Part shown: one piece after another, positions 6,465 to 15,194 of the stretch
Position numbering within the stretch: the stretch's first letter is position 1
Layout: the number at the start of each line of letters is the position of its first letter
NCBI GenBank assembly: GCA_029865675.1
Contig: JARXAU010000008.1
Location: forward strand, 1 to 32,183
DNA: 32,183 nucleotides
Direction of reading: 5' to 3'
DNA from: Rhodoferax sp.
GTDB taxonomy: Bacteria; Pseudomonadota; Gammaproteobacteria; Burkholderiales; Burkholderiaceae_C
Program-made: the position numbers and the translations under genes
The notes under the pieces: model-generated
Told to the model about the DNA's origin: nothing
The model's input: the letters and a program-made list of their open reading frames with translations, nothing else
The model's database searches: none

Positions 6465-9400
6465 ATGCAGATATCGGGTAGTCAGCCGTCCACGCGTCCT
6501 ATTTCTGAATGTCCTTCGACCATGCTGCCCCCATTGAACTTGTTCCACAAGGCACGTTTTGCCTGCATGGTCTTGATTGTTTGTTTGACAACAGCTTGCG
6601 GAGGGGGGAGCCCGGCCGATACGGGGCCTGGCGCACAAGCTGAGCGTGCACCGGCGCCCGAGGCAGACAGCCAAGCTGGGCCCACAAAGCAACGGCAATC
6701 AGTAACGATAAACGCAGAAGGCCTGGCAACAGCGCTGGTTGTGCGCGCCCACGGTGTGTCGGCAGGTGGCGTCGGCCCGATCATGCAGGTGTGGGCAAAC
6801 GGCGTTCTGATTGGGACAGTTGAAGTCCGGGCGACGCTGCCCACTGACTACGGGTTCACAGTTCCGGGTCTGCTGGTTGGAACGCGTCTGGATATCGTGT
6901 TCACCAACGACGCTACCGTTGGTACATCCAACCGCGACTTGATCGTCACCCATGCTGTTGCCGGCAAGACGCTAGTACTGCCCACGGCACCCAACGTGAC
7001 CTATGACCGCGGTATCGGCACCGCCGCATTCGACGGCGCTGATGTGATCAGTGGTCGGTCAGACATGGGCTGGAGTGGAGCCTTGCGCATGACCTGGCCC
7101 GAACCCAACCTGACCAGCACTGTCACCGTGCGCGCCAGCGGCACGCTGGCCGACGGCGTGGGCCCTGTGATGGCCCTGCGCGTGGACGGCGTGGTGATGG
7201 GCAGCACCGAGGTGCGGTCCACCGAGCCCGCCGACCATGTGTTTGCCGTGTCCCCGCTGGCCGTGGGCAGCAGGATCGACGTTGTCTACACCAACGACGC
7301 CACCATCAACGGGCAAGACCGCAATCTCAACGTGCACTACCTGATGGCGGGCACCACCGTGCTGTTGCCTAACGCGCCAGGTGTCACGCTTGACCTGGGC
7401 AGCGGCCTGGCGGCATTTGATGGTGTGGGCGTGCAACCCGGCCAGTCCAGCATCACCAGCAACGGCGCGCTGCGCGGCCGATGGCCCGCCGCCAACATGA
7501 CCGACACGCTCACCGTGCGGGCCAGTGGCACGCTGGCAGGCAATGTCGGGCCCATGATGCTGGTGCTGGTCAACGGCGTGGTGCTGGGCACCACCGAAGT
7601 GCGCAGCACCACGCCCACTGATCTGCGCTTTGCCACCCTGCCCCTGCAACCCGGCGCCCAGGTGCAGGTGCGCAACACCAACGCCGGCAACCTGAACCTG
7701 GCCTACACCATGGCGGGCAAAACGGTGTTGCGCCCTACCGATGCAAGGATGCAAGCCAGTGCCGCGACGGCGCTGGACGGCCCTTGGCCGCAACCTAATC
7801 TCACCGACACCATCACCGTGCGCGCACGGGGCACGCTGGCCGGTGGTGTGGGCCCCGTGATGCAGGTGCTGATCGACGGCGTGTTGGTGGGCACCGCTGA
7901 AGTGCGCAGCACAGACTTTGCCGACTACAGCTTCCCCGCCTTCGCCATGCAACCAGGGCGCAAGGTCGATGTCGCCTTCACCAACGACGCATTGATCAAC
8001 GGGGCAGACCGCAATCTCTTCGTCGCCTACCTGCTCTCTGGCAACACCTTCCAGTTGCCCAACGCCAGCGGCAACACATTCGACCGTGGCGCTGGGGCAG
8101 CAGCCTTCGATAGCACCGACGTCATAGCAGGCACTGGCAACCTGCCCGACAACGGCGCGCTGCGCACCACCTGGCCGCTGCCCAACATCACCAGCAGCGT
8201 CACCGTGCGCGCCAGCGGCGCCCTGGCAGGCAACGTCGGGCCCATCATGCGGCTGTGGGTTGATGGCGTGGCCGTCAGCAGCGTCGAAGTGCGCGCAACC
8301 AGCCCTACCGACTACAGCCTGCCCACCCCACCGCTGCAGCCCGGCAGCAGGGTCAACGTCACATTCGACAACCCCGCCACCGTGGATGGCGCACAGCGCC
8401 GGCTAGACCTGGCCTACCTGATGGCCGGCACCACCGTGCTGAAGCCCAGCACCAGCGGCGCGGTGTATGCCGCCGGCAACCTGCAGGCCAGCTGGCCGAC
8501 GGCCAACCTCACCGACACCCTGACTGTGCGCGCCTACGGCGTGCTGGCAGGCAACATCGGCCCGATCATGCAGGTGCTGGTGGACGGCGTGCTGGTCGGT
8601 ACGCAGGAAGTGCGCGCCACCGACCCAGCCGACTATCGGTTTCTGGTGCCAGCCCTGAAGCCAGGCACCAAGATCGATGTGGCCTACACCAATGACAGCT
8701 CGGTCAACGGTGTGGACCGCAACCTGTTCGTCTTGCAGCTCATGTCGGGCAACACCTTCCAGTTGCCGACCGCCCCTGGCAGCACCTACGACCGCGGCGC
8801 GGGCGCCGCAGCCTTTGACGGGCTGGACCTGATCCCCAGCACGGGCGCCGTGCACAGCAATGGCGCTGTGCGCATGACCTGGCCCGAGCCCAACCTGACC
8901 AGCACTGTCACCGTACGCGCCAGCGGCACATTGGCCGAAGGCGTGGGCCCGGTCATGGCCCTGCGCGTGGATGGCGTGGTGGTGGGCAGCATCGAGGTGC
9001 GGTCCACCGAGCCCGCCGACCATGTGTTTGCCGTGCCCCCGCTGGCCGTGGGCAGCAGGATCGACGTGGTCTACATCAACGATGCCACCATCAACGGGCA
9101 AGACCGCAACCTCAACGTGCACTACCTGATGGCAGGCACCACCGTGCTGCTGCCAACCGCGCCAGGTGTCACGCTTGACCTTGGCAGCGGCCTGGCGGCA
9201 TTTGATGGTGTGGGCGTGCAGCCCGGACAGTCCAGCATCGCCAGCAACGGCGCATTGCGCGGCAGATGGCCCGCCGCCAACATGACCGATACGCTCTCCG
9301 TGCGCGCCAGCGGCACGCTGTCAGGCAATGTCGGGCCCCTGATGCAGGTGCTGGTCAACGGCGTGGTGCTGGGCACCACCGAAATACGCAGCAGCACCCC

Positions 9401-12371
9401 CACTGATTTGCGCTTTGCCACCCTGCCCCTGCAACCGGGCGCCCAAGTGCAGGTGCGCAACACCAACGTCGGCAACCTGAACGTGGCCTATGCCACCGCC
9501 GGCAACACCGTGATGCGCCCCACCGATGCAGGCGTGCAGGTCAGCGCCACCGCCCCGATGCTGGGCGCCTGGCCCCAGCCCAATCTCACCGACACCCTGA
9601 CTGTGCGCGCCAGGGGTGTGATTGCAGGCAATGTTGGCCCCATCATGCAAGTGCTGGTCGATGGCGTGCTGGTCGGGTCAACTGAAGTGCGCAGCACTGA
9701 CTTCAGCGATCACACCTTCTCCACCTTCCCCATGCTGCCTGGGCGCAAGGTGGACGTGGTCTACACCAACGACGCGACCATCAATGGGGTAGACCGCAAC
9801 CTCTTCGTCGCATACCTGATCGCTGGCAACACCTCTGTTCTACCCAACGCCGCCGGCAACACCTATGACCGCGGTGCAGGCGCAGCCGCCTTCGATGGCA
9901 AGGATGTCATCGCAGGCATGGGCACCATGGCCTGGTGGGGTGCATTGCGCACCACCTGGCCGCAACCCAACATCACCAGCACCGTCACCGTGCGCGCCCG
10001 CGGAACACTGGCAGGCAACATCGGGCCCATCATGCGTCTGTGGGTCGATGGCATCGCAGTCAGCAGCACCGAGGTACGTGCATCCACACCCACCGATTAC
10101 GTCATGCCAACACCAGCGTTGCGGCCGGGCAGCAGGATTGATCTGGCATACACGAATGACGCTGTGATCGATGGCGCCGACCGCAACTTGACAGTGCACT
10201 ATTTGCAGGCGGGCAACACCTATGTGCTGCCAACCATGAACATCGTGCAATACGACCTCGGCAACAACAACGCCGCATTTGATGGGGTCGATCAGCTGCC
10301 GGGGCAAGCCACGCTTGGCTTGGCTGGGGCGTTGCGGCTGGCATGGCCCACCGCCAACGTGACAGACACCATCACAGTACGCGCCTATGCCAACCTTGCC
10401 GGCGGCATTGGCGCGTTGATGCAGTTTCGGGTCGATGGTGTCGTGCTGGGGACCCAAGAAGTGCGGTCTACGACGGGCGCAGACTATCTGTTCGCTGCGC
10501 CACGTCTTTCAACTGGGACCCGCATCGATCTGGCGTTTCTGAATGACTTGAATCTCAATGGAGAGGATCGCAATCTCTACGTCCAGTACATCAAAGCGCA
10601 GGGCACAACCCTGGTTTCCACCGGATCAGGGGTTCAACTAGACCCCGGCGCAGGCGAAGCTGCGTTCGACGGCGTCGGGACTGCTGCAAGTAATGGCGCC
10701 CTCACTGGCAATGGCGCGCTGCGGTTCGCTATGCCCGCCCCCAAGCCAGCGCCAACAGACCTGCAAGCCCAATACGGCGTATCACGCTTCCTGCAGCAAG
10801 CAGCGTTCGGCGGGTCTCTGGCAGAGATCGCCCGATTACAAGCAATGTCCCCAAGCGCTTGGCTTGCTGAGCAGATGGCTATGCCGGCCACACCAGACTT
10901 TGTGACAGCGGTGCAGTCACGGTTTGATCTGGGCGACAGCTGGCGGCCCTTGGGGAACCAGTACTCGCCAACCTGGGCCGCACAGCGTTTCTGGCAGGGT
11001 GCTGCGAGCGGCACCGACGTTCTGCGCAAGCGGGTGGCGTTTGCGCTGCACCAGACCTTGATGGTGTCGCAAGCCGACAGCAATCTGTACTACCAGGTGC
11101 GGCCTTATGCGGCCTACCTCGACACGCTCAATCGCTATGCATTCGGCAACTATCGCCAGTTGCTGGAAGAAGTGGCGCTAAGCCCGGCAATGGGCCTGTA
11201 CCTGAGCCACATGCGCAATCGACCAGAAGACCTGGGAACCGGCCGCATGCCTGACGAGAACTTTGGCCGCGAAGTGATGCAGCTGTTCAGCATTGGCCTG
11301 CAAGAGTTGAACATCGACGGTACGCCGCGGCTGAATACCCGGGGCGAGCCGATAGAGACTTATACCAATGACGATGTGATGGCCATGTCCAAGGTTTTCA
11401 CGGGATGGAGTTGGGCGTTTCCTGACAATGAACTGACAACACAAAACTTCCGCTGGGGCAACCCCGGCACGTCCGCAGCGACCGATAGGCGCATTGACAC
11501 GCTGAAGATGAAGGCGTATCCCGGCCAGCACTCACTTGGCGAAAAGCGGCTATTTGCCGGCAAACCCAATGCCCTGGTGATACCAGCCGGTACCGCTGGC
11601 CCTGAAAGTGTGCGGCTGGCGTTGGACGCGCTGTTCCAGCACCCCAACGTCGGCCCGTTCATCGGCCGACAACTGATCCAAAGGCTGGTGACCAGCCACC
11701 CCAGCAATGGCTACGTGGCACGTGTGGCACAGGTGTTCAACAACAACGGCAGCGGCGTGCGGGGCGACCTGGGCGCAGTGGTGCGGGCCATTCTGCTGGA
11801 CCCCGAGGCATCAAACCCACCGGTAGGCAGCATCGGCAAACTGCGCGAGCCAGTGATGCGCGTGGCGCACTGGATGCGCAGCTTTGGCGCCACGTCGGTC
11901 AGCGGGCAATTCATGTTGGCCTATGAACTGGAATCGCAAGGACAACGCGCGCTTTTCGCCCCGTCTGTGTTCAGCTACTTCCGGCCGGGTTTTGTACCCC
12001 CGAACACAGCTTTCTCCGCAAACAGAATCACAGTGCCAGAGTTCCAGACCGTCAATGAATCAAGCACGGCAATGTGGGCCAACACCGCGTTGGCCATGGC
12101 CGGCACCGGACTTGGGTGGACGGGCACGCGCACCGATGTCACCGCCAACCTGCAGCCGCTGGCAGACCTGTCTGCAGTTGGCGATGTGGATGGCCTGATC
12201 GAACGGCTAAACCTTTTGCTGTATGCGGGCAGGATGAGCGCCACACTCAAGCAAGACTTGCTGGAATCAGTCACCAGCGTCTGGGGCAACGACGCTGCCA
12301 GCCACCTCAACCGTGCCAGAGTGGCCGTGTTCCTTGCCCTCGCATCCCCTGAATACTTGGTGCAACGCTGA
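6465..12371 (+). CDS. Large lipoprotein: eleven CBM60-like modules plus C-terminal DUF1800 domain
   Basis: This protein of about 1968 residues is exported. A lipoprotein signal (MLPPLNLFHKARFACMVLIV then CLTTAC) puts the lipidated Cys at 6597-6599. The start is taken at 6465, which has an AGGGA site seven bases upstream; ATG 6522 gives a more typical 25-residue signal, and ATG 6387 is too far upstream. Residues ~80-1426 hold eleven tandem modules of 101-129 residues, separated by WPxPN/WPxAN linkers. The core is VRA.G....GP.M...VDGV..G..EVRST, then Y(T)NDA.ING.DRNL.V.YL.AG. This resembles calcium-dependent xylan-binding CBM36/CBM60 modules. Residues ~1431-1968 are a DUF1800 domain with the hallmark PDENFGREVMQLFSIGL. 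DUF1800 has no established activity. The stop overlaps the DUF1501 start by one base. Role inferred: a polysaccharide-binding outer-surface protein working with the DUF1501 partner. Confidence 0.85.
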   Translation: MQISGSQPSTRPISECPSTMLPPLNLFHKARFACMVLIVCLTTACGGGSPADTGPGAQAERAPAPEADSQAGPTKQRQSVTINAEGLATALVVRAHGVSAGGVGPIMQVWANGVLIGTVEVRATLPTDYGFTVPGLLVGTRLDIVFTNDATVGTSNRDLIVTHAVAGKTLVLPTAPNVTYDRGIGTAAFDGADVISGRSDMGWSGALRMTWPEPNLTSTVTVRASGTLADGVGPVMALRVDGVVMGSTEVRSTEPADHVFAVSPLAVGSRIDVVYTNDATINGQDRNLNVHYLMAGTTVLLPNAPGVTLDLGSGLAAFDGVGVQPGQSSITSNGALRGRWPAANMTDTLTVRASGTLAGNVGPMMLVLVNGVVLGTTEVRSTTPTDLRFATLPLQPGAQVQVRNTNAGNLNLAYTMAGKTVLRPTDARMQASAATALDGPWPQPNLTDTITVRARGTLAGGVGPVMQVLIDGVLVGTAEVRSTDFADYSFPAFAMQPGRKVDVAFTNDALINGADRNLFVAYLLSGNTFQLPNASGNTFDRGAGAAAFDSTDVIAGTGNLPDNGALRTTWPLPNITSSVTVRASGALAGNVGPIMRLWVDGVAVSSVEVRATSPTDYSLPTPPLQPGSRVNVTFDNPATVDGAQRRLDLAYLMAGTTVLKPSTSGAVYAAGNLQASWPTANLTDTLTVRAYGVLAGNIGPIMQVLVDGVLVGTQEVRATDPADYRFLVPALKPGTKIDVAYTNDSSVNGVDRNLFVLQLMSGNTFQLPTAPGSTYDRGAGAAAFDGLDLIPSTGAVHSNGAVRMTWPEPNLTSTVTVRASGTLAEGVGPVMALRVDGVVVGSIEVRSTEPADHVFAVPPLAVGSRIDVVYINDATINGQDRNLNVHYLMAGTTVLLPTAPGVTLDLGSGLAAFDGVGVQPGQSSIASNGALRGRWPAANMTDTLSVRASGTLSGNVGPLMQVLVNGVVLGTTEIRSSTPTDLRFATLPLQPGAQVQVRNTNVGNLNVAYATAGNTVMRPTDAGVQVSATAPMLGAWPQPNLTDTLTVRARGVIAGNVGPIMQVLVDGVLVGSTEVRSTDFSDHTFSTFPMLPGRKVDVVYTNDATINGVDRNLFVAYLIAGNTSVLPNAAGNTYDRGAGAAAFDGKDVIAGMGTMAWWGALRTTWPQPNITSTVTVRARGTLAGNIGPIMRLWVDGIAVSSTEVRASTPTDYVMPTPALRPGSRIDLAYTNDAVIDGADRNLTVHYLQAGNTYVLPTMNIVQYDLGNNNAAFDGVDQLPGQATLGLAGALRLAWPTANVTDTITVRAYANLAGGIGALMQFRVDGVVLGTQEVRSTTGADYLFAAPRLSTGTRIDLAFLNDLNLNGEDRNLYVQYIKAQGTTLVSTGSGVQLDPGAGEAAFDGVGTAASNGALTGNGALRFAMPAPKPAPTDLQAQYGVSRFLQQAAFGGSLAEIARLQAMSPSAWLAEQMAMPATPDFVTAVQSRFDLGDSWRPLGNQYSPTWAAQRFWQGAASGTDVLRKRVAFALHQTLMVSQADSNLYYQVRPYAAYLDTLNRYAFGNYRQLLEEVALSPAMGLYLSHMRNRPEDLGTGRMPDENFGREVMQLFSIGLQELNIDGTPRLNTRGEPIETYTNDDVMAMSKVFTGWSWAFPDNELTTQNFRWGNPGTSAATDRRIDTLKMKAYPGQHSLGEKRLFAGKPNALVIPAGTAGPESVRLALDALFQHPNVGPFIGRQLIQRLVTSHPSNGYVARVAQVFNNNGSGVRGDLGAVVRAILLDPEASNPPVGSIGKLREPVMRVAHWMRSFGATSVSGQFMLAYELESQGQRALFAPSVFSYFRPGFVPPNTAFSANRITVPEFQTVNESSTAMWANTALAMAGTGLGWTGTRTDVTANLQPLADLSAVGDVDGLIERLNLLLYAGRMSATLKQDLLESVTSVWGNDAASHLNRARVAVFLALASPEYLVQR
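7110..8894 (+). repeat. Block 1 of duplicated module array (modules 2-6)
   Basis: Five modules at 7110-7496, 7497-7799, 7800-8186, 8187-8507 and 8508-8894 have lengths of 129, 101, 129, 107 and 129 residues. The block is 1785 bp, and its first modules recur 1785 bp downstream. Module 2 differs from module 7 at about seven of 129 residues. Module 1 (about 6702-7109) lies outside the duplicated blocks. Confidence 0.85.
8895..10742 (+). repeat. Block 2 of duplicated module array (modules 7-11)
   Basis: Modules lie at 8895-9281, 9282-9584, 9585-9971, 9972-10358 and 10359-10742. They pair in order with modules 2-6. The short-module position is conserved (modules 3 and 8, both 101 residues, both lacking the ND...DRN loop). 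Module 10 is 22 residues longer than its counterpart, module 5. Divergence from block 1 increases towards the 3' end. Confidence 0.85.
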
Positions 12372-13783
12372 TGACCACTACCAACGCCCGCCGTCAATTC
12401 TTGCGGGCTGCCACCGCATTGGCAGCCAGCCCTGGCATGCCTGGGCTGAGCATGTCGCTGGCTGCACTGACCGCACTGGCAGCACAGACCAGCCAAGCTG
12501 CTGACGTGAGCGGCCCATACAAGGCCATCGTCTGCCTCTTCATGCACGGTGGTTGCGACACCCACAACTGGGTGGTGCCTACCGACCCAACCGGCTATGC
12601 ACAGTACGCCGCAGCACGAAGTGAATTGGCATGGCCCCTGCAAAAGCTGCAGCCCATCCTGGTCGCCGGCCAAGCCGCTGGTCGCACTTTTGGCATGCCT
12701 GAAGAGCTTGCGCCGTTACGCAAGTGGTATGAATCCGGCCAGGCAGCCGTGGTTGCCAACGTGGGCCCGCTGGTTCGGCCCGTCACGCGGGCTGAGTACC
12801 TGGCCGGCGTCGGCCTGCCGTCAAAGCTGTTTTCGCACAACGACCAGGCGTCCACCTGGCAGAGCCTGCAGCCTGAAGGCGCACCTTCAGGCTGGGGCGG
12901 GCGCATGGGCGACATCTTGATGTCGGCCAATGCTTACCCGGTGTTCACATCGGTGTCGCTCAACGGCAACGCAGTGTTCTTGTCAGGCAGCAGCGTCACC
13001 CAGTACCAGATGGGCGCGGACGGGCCAGTACAGATTGCCGGCCTGACAGGCAGTGCTGTGTATGGCGCCAGCGCCGCACCTGCAGCCTTGCGGCGCCAAC
13101 TGGCCGCTGGCGGCAGCCACCCATTGCAAGCCGAGTACACCCGCGTGCTGCAGCGCAGTATCGGCACCACCAGCGTATTGCAGGCTGCCCTGGCAGGTGT
13201 CTCAGTGCCTGCCATACCGGGCACCGTGCTGTCCAATGCAACAGGCGGCACCGCACTGGACAAGACCAGCCTGGCCCGCCAGTTGCGCATGGTGGCGCAA
13301 CTGGTGGGTGCCGGCCCGGGCCTGGGCATGCGGCGGCAGGTGTTCATGGTCAGCATGGGCGGGTTTGACACACACGCTAACCAGATGCGCGACCAGCCAG
13401 CCCACATGGCCCAAGTCGCCCATTCGATCGACTATTTCATGACGGCCTTGGCCACCATGGGCCTGCTCAATAACGTGACGCTGTTCACGGCATCGGACTT
13501 TGGCCGCACGCTGCTGAGCAACGGCGATGGTAGCGACCACGGCTGGGGCAGCCACCACTTTGTACTGGGAGGCGCAGTGCAGGGCCGCAACATCCACGGC
13601 AGGTTCCCCATCACCAGCCTGGGCACCAGTGACGACGTGGGCAGCGGCCGGCTGCTGCCAGCCTATGCTGTAAGCCAGGTGGCAGCCCCGTTGGGCCGCT
13701 GGCTGGGGCTGAGCGCCGGCGAGGTGGCAACAGTTCTGCCCGGCCTGGCCAACTTTGACGCACAGGCATTGCGGTTCATCTGA
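12371..13783 (+). CDS. DUF1501 family Tat-exported protein
   Basis: This 470-residue protein has a twin-arginine type N-terminus (RRQFLRAAT at residues 7-15) followed by a long Ala-rich hydrophobic stretch. It is therefore probably exported folded, perhaps with bound metal. Motifs of the alkaline-phosphatase/sulfatase-like DUF1501 family are MHGGCDTHNW (58-67), SHNDQ (155-159), GGFDTH (D333, H335), SDFGRT (D376), and SDHGWGSHH (D389, H390, H395, H396). These may form a metal site. The ATG overlaps the DUF1800 stop (TGATG), so the two are translationally coupled, as is usual for this pair. The paralogue at the left window edge shares long stretches. Substrate unknown; the setting suggests exopolysaccharide. 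Confidence 0.92.
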   Translation: MTTTNARRQFLRAATALAASPGMPGLSMSLAALTALAAQTSQAADVSGPYKAIVCLFMHGGCDTHNWVVPTDPTGYAQYAAARSELAWPLQKLQPILVAGQAAGRTFGMPEELAPLRKWYESGQAAVVANVGPLVRPVTRAEYLAGVGLPSKLFSHNDQASTWQSLQPEGAPSGWGGRMGDILMSANAYPVFTSVSLNGNAVFLSGSSVTQYQMGADGPVQIAGLTGSAVYGASAAPAALRRQLAAGGSHPLQAEYTRVLQRSIGTTSVLQAALAGVSVPAIPGTVLSNATGGTALDKTSLARQLRMVAQLVGAGPGLGMRRQVFMVSMGGFDTHANQMRDQPAHMAQVAHSIDYFMTALATMGLLNNVTLFTASDFGRTLLSNGDGSDHGWGSHHFVLGGAVQGRNIHGRFPITSLGTSDDVGSGRLLPAYAVSQVAAPLGRWLGLSAGEVATVLPGLANFDAQALRFI

Positions 13784-13997
13784 AGGCAGTTGCCCTGCAG
13801 CGCGCGGGGCATCGGTAACATTTGCTGCACGGGTAGGCGGTGGACGCAGGCACACAAAATGCTGGTGTGCTTTGTGCGTTAGCATTTCTCTGCTGACGAC
13901 TTGTCACAGCCCTGACGGGTGCGAGGCGGATGATCAGGCCCATACATGATGGGCTGGCTACCACCGCCTGCAAGCCCGCCCCGAATCGCAATTGCTC
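13784..13997. other. Intergenic gap between DUF1501 gene and glycosyltransferase run
   Basis: These 214 bases show no gene. Two small inverted repeats are visible: GCACAC/GTGTGC at 13850-13870 with a nine-base loop, and GCCCAT/ATGGGC at 13938-13954 with a five-base loop. Neither is followed by a clear T tract, so terminator function is doubtful. A promoter for the downstream run could sit here, but no strong match was found. Confidence 0.3.
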
Positions 13998-15194
13998 ATG
14001 CATTTCATCTTGCTGGTGCACCACGACGCAGATCTTTATGGTGCAGACCAGTCGCTGCTAAGAACCGTGCGGGCCATGAAGGCGAGCCCGTTCACCCCCA
14101 TCGTCACCCTGCCTCACCAAGGCCCGCTGGTTGCGTTGCTGCTGGCTGAAGGCGCAGAGGTACACATTGGCCCGGTGGGCAAGCTGACCCGCCAATTGAT
14201 GCGCCCCGCCGCCCTGCACAGGTTGCTGGCCGACCTGTGGCGATCGGTCAGGTTCATGGGCCGCGTGGTTGCGGGCAGGCCAATCAGCTTGGTGTACACC
14301 AACTCTGTGGCTGCGTTGGGTGGCGCACTGTGGGCTGCGCTGCACCGCAAACCCAAGCTATGGCATGTGCGCGAAATCGTGGTGGCGCCCAAGCTGGCCG
14401 CCGTTGGGTTCCCTACAGTGCTGCAACTGCTTGGTGGTTGGTGCGTGTGCAATTCCAACGCCACTCGGCAGTGGATTGTGGGCACCCGGCCCGCGCTGGC
14501 GCAGCGCAGTTCAGTCATCTGGAACGGGCTAGAAGCCACTACGCCGATCAGGCCAGGCGCTGCTGCTGCGTTCCGCGCCAAGATGGGGCTACAGCCAGGC
14601 GACATAGTGGCCACCCTGGTGGGCCGCATCAACCGCTGGAAGGGCCAGGGCGTGCTGATCGAAGCCGCCCGCCTGCTGAAGGCGCAGGGGCATAGGCAGC
14701 TGAAGTTCTTGATCGTGGGTGACGTGGCCGACGGGCAGAACCATTTCAGGCAAGACATGCTTGCGCAGATTGATGGCGCAGGCGTGCAAGACAGCGTGCT
14801 GTGGCACCCCTTCACCCCCGATGTGAACACCGTGTGGGCGGCGTCTGACATTGCCGTGGCCCCGTCCATCGACCCCGAGCCCTTCGGCCGTGTGGCCATT
14901 GAGGCCATGGCCCAACAGCTGCCCGTGGTGGCCGCCGCCCACGGTGGGTTGGCTGAAATAGTGTTGGACGACGTGACCGGCATCCTGGTGCAGCCAGGCA
15001 GCGCGCCTGCCCTGGCCGCAGCCATTGCCCGCCTGGCCGATGCGCCCACCCTGCGCGCGCAGATGGGCCAGGCCGGCAGGCAACGCCAACAGCAATGCTT
15101 CAGCCAGGCCGAACATGATCAGAAGCTGATGGCGCTGCTGACCACCCTGGCCGCCCAGGGCACACCAACGCAAGCGGCTGCGGCCAAGCCATGA
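13998..15194 (+). CDS. GT4-family glycosyltransferase
   Basis: This 398-residue protein has the GT-B fold pattern of family 4 retaining glycosyltransferases. The N-terminal donor-independent half starts MHFILLVHHDADLYGADQSL. The C-terminal half begins around residue 195, with the phosphate-binding LVGRINRWKGQGVLIEAA segment (about 207-224) and the nucleotide-sugar motif DPEPFGRVAIEAMA (about 292-305). It has no signal peptide and should act on the cytoplasmic face, adding a sugar to a lipid-linked oligosaccharide. The sugar cannot be read from the sequence. The ATG at 13998 is preferred over a TTG two codons earlier. The stop overlaps the next gene's start (ATGA). Confidence 0.88.
   Translation: MHFILLVHHDADLYGADQSLLRTVRAMKASPFTPIVTLPHQGPLVALLLAEGAEVHIGPVGKLTRQLMRPAALHRLLADLWRSVRFMGRVVAGRPISLVYTNSVAALGGALWAALHRKPKLWHVREIVVAPKLAAVGFPTVLQLLGGWCVCNSNATRQWIVGTRPALAQRSSVIWNGLEATTPIRPGAAAAFRAKMGLQPGDIVATLVGRINRWKGQGVLIEAARLLKAQGHRQLKFLIVGDVADGQNHFRQDMLAQIDGAGVQDSVLWHPFTPDVNTVWAASDIAVAPSIDPEPFGRVAIEAMAQQLPVVAAAHGGLAEIVLDDVTGILVQPGSAPALAAAIARLADAPTLRAQMGQAGRQRQQQCFSQAEHDQKLMALLTTLAAQGTPTQAAAAKP

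Noticed and set aside
7059-10457. Repeated long antisense frames across the module array
   Set aside because: They recur because the sense sequence is repeated and GC-rich. They have no domain-like content and no start context.
6702-10742. Direct repeats considered as a CRISPR array or satellite
   Set aside because: Periods are 303-387 bp, in frame, and encode protein modules. There are no short repeats with unique spacers.
13850-13870. GCACAC/GTGTGC hairpin as terminator of the DUF1501 gene
   Set aside because: The stem is short, the loop is nine bases, and it is followed only by TTTG. Evidence is insufficient.
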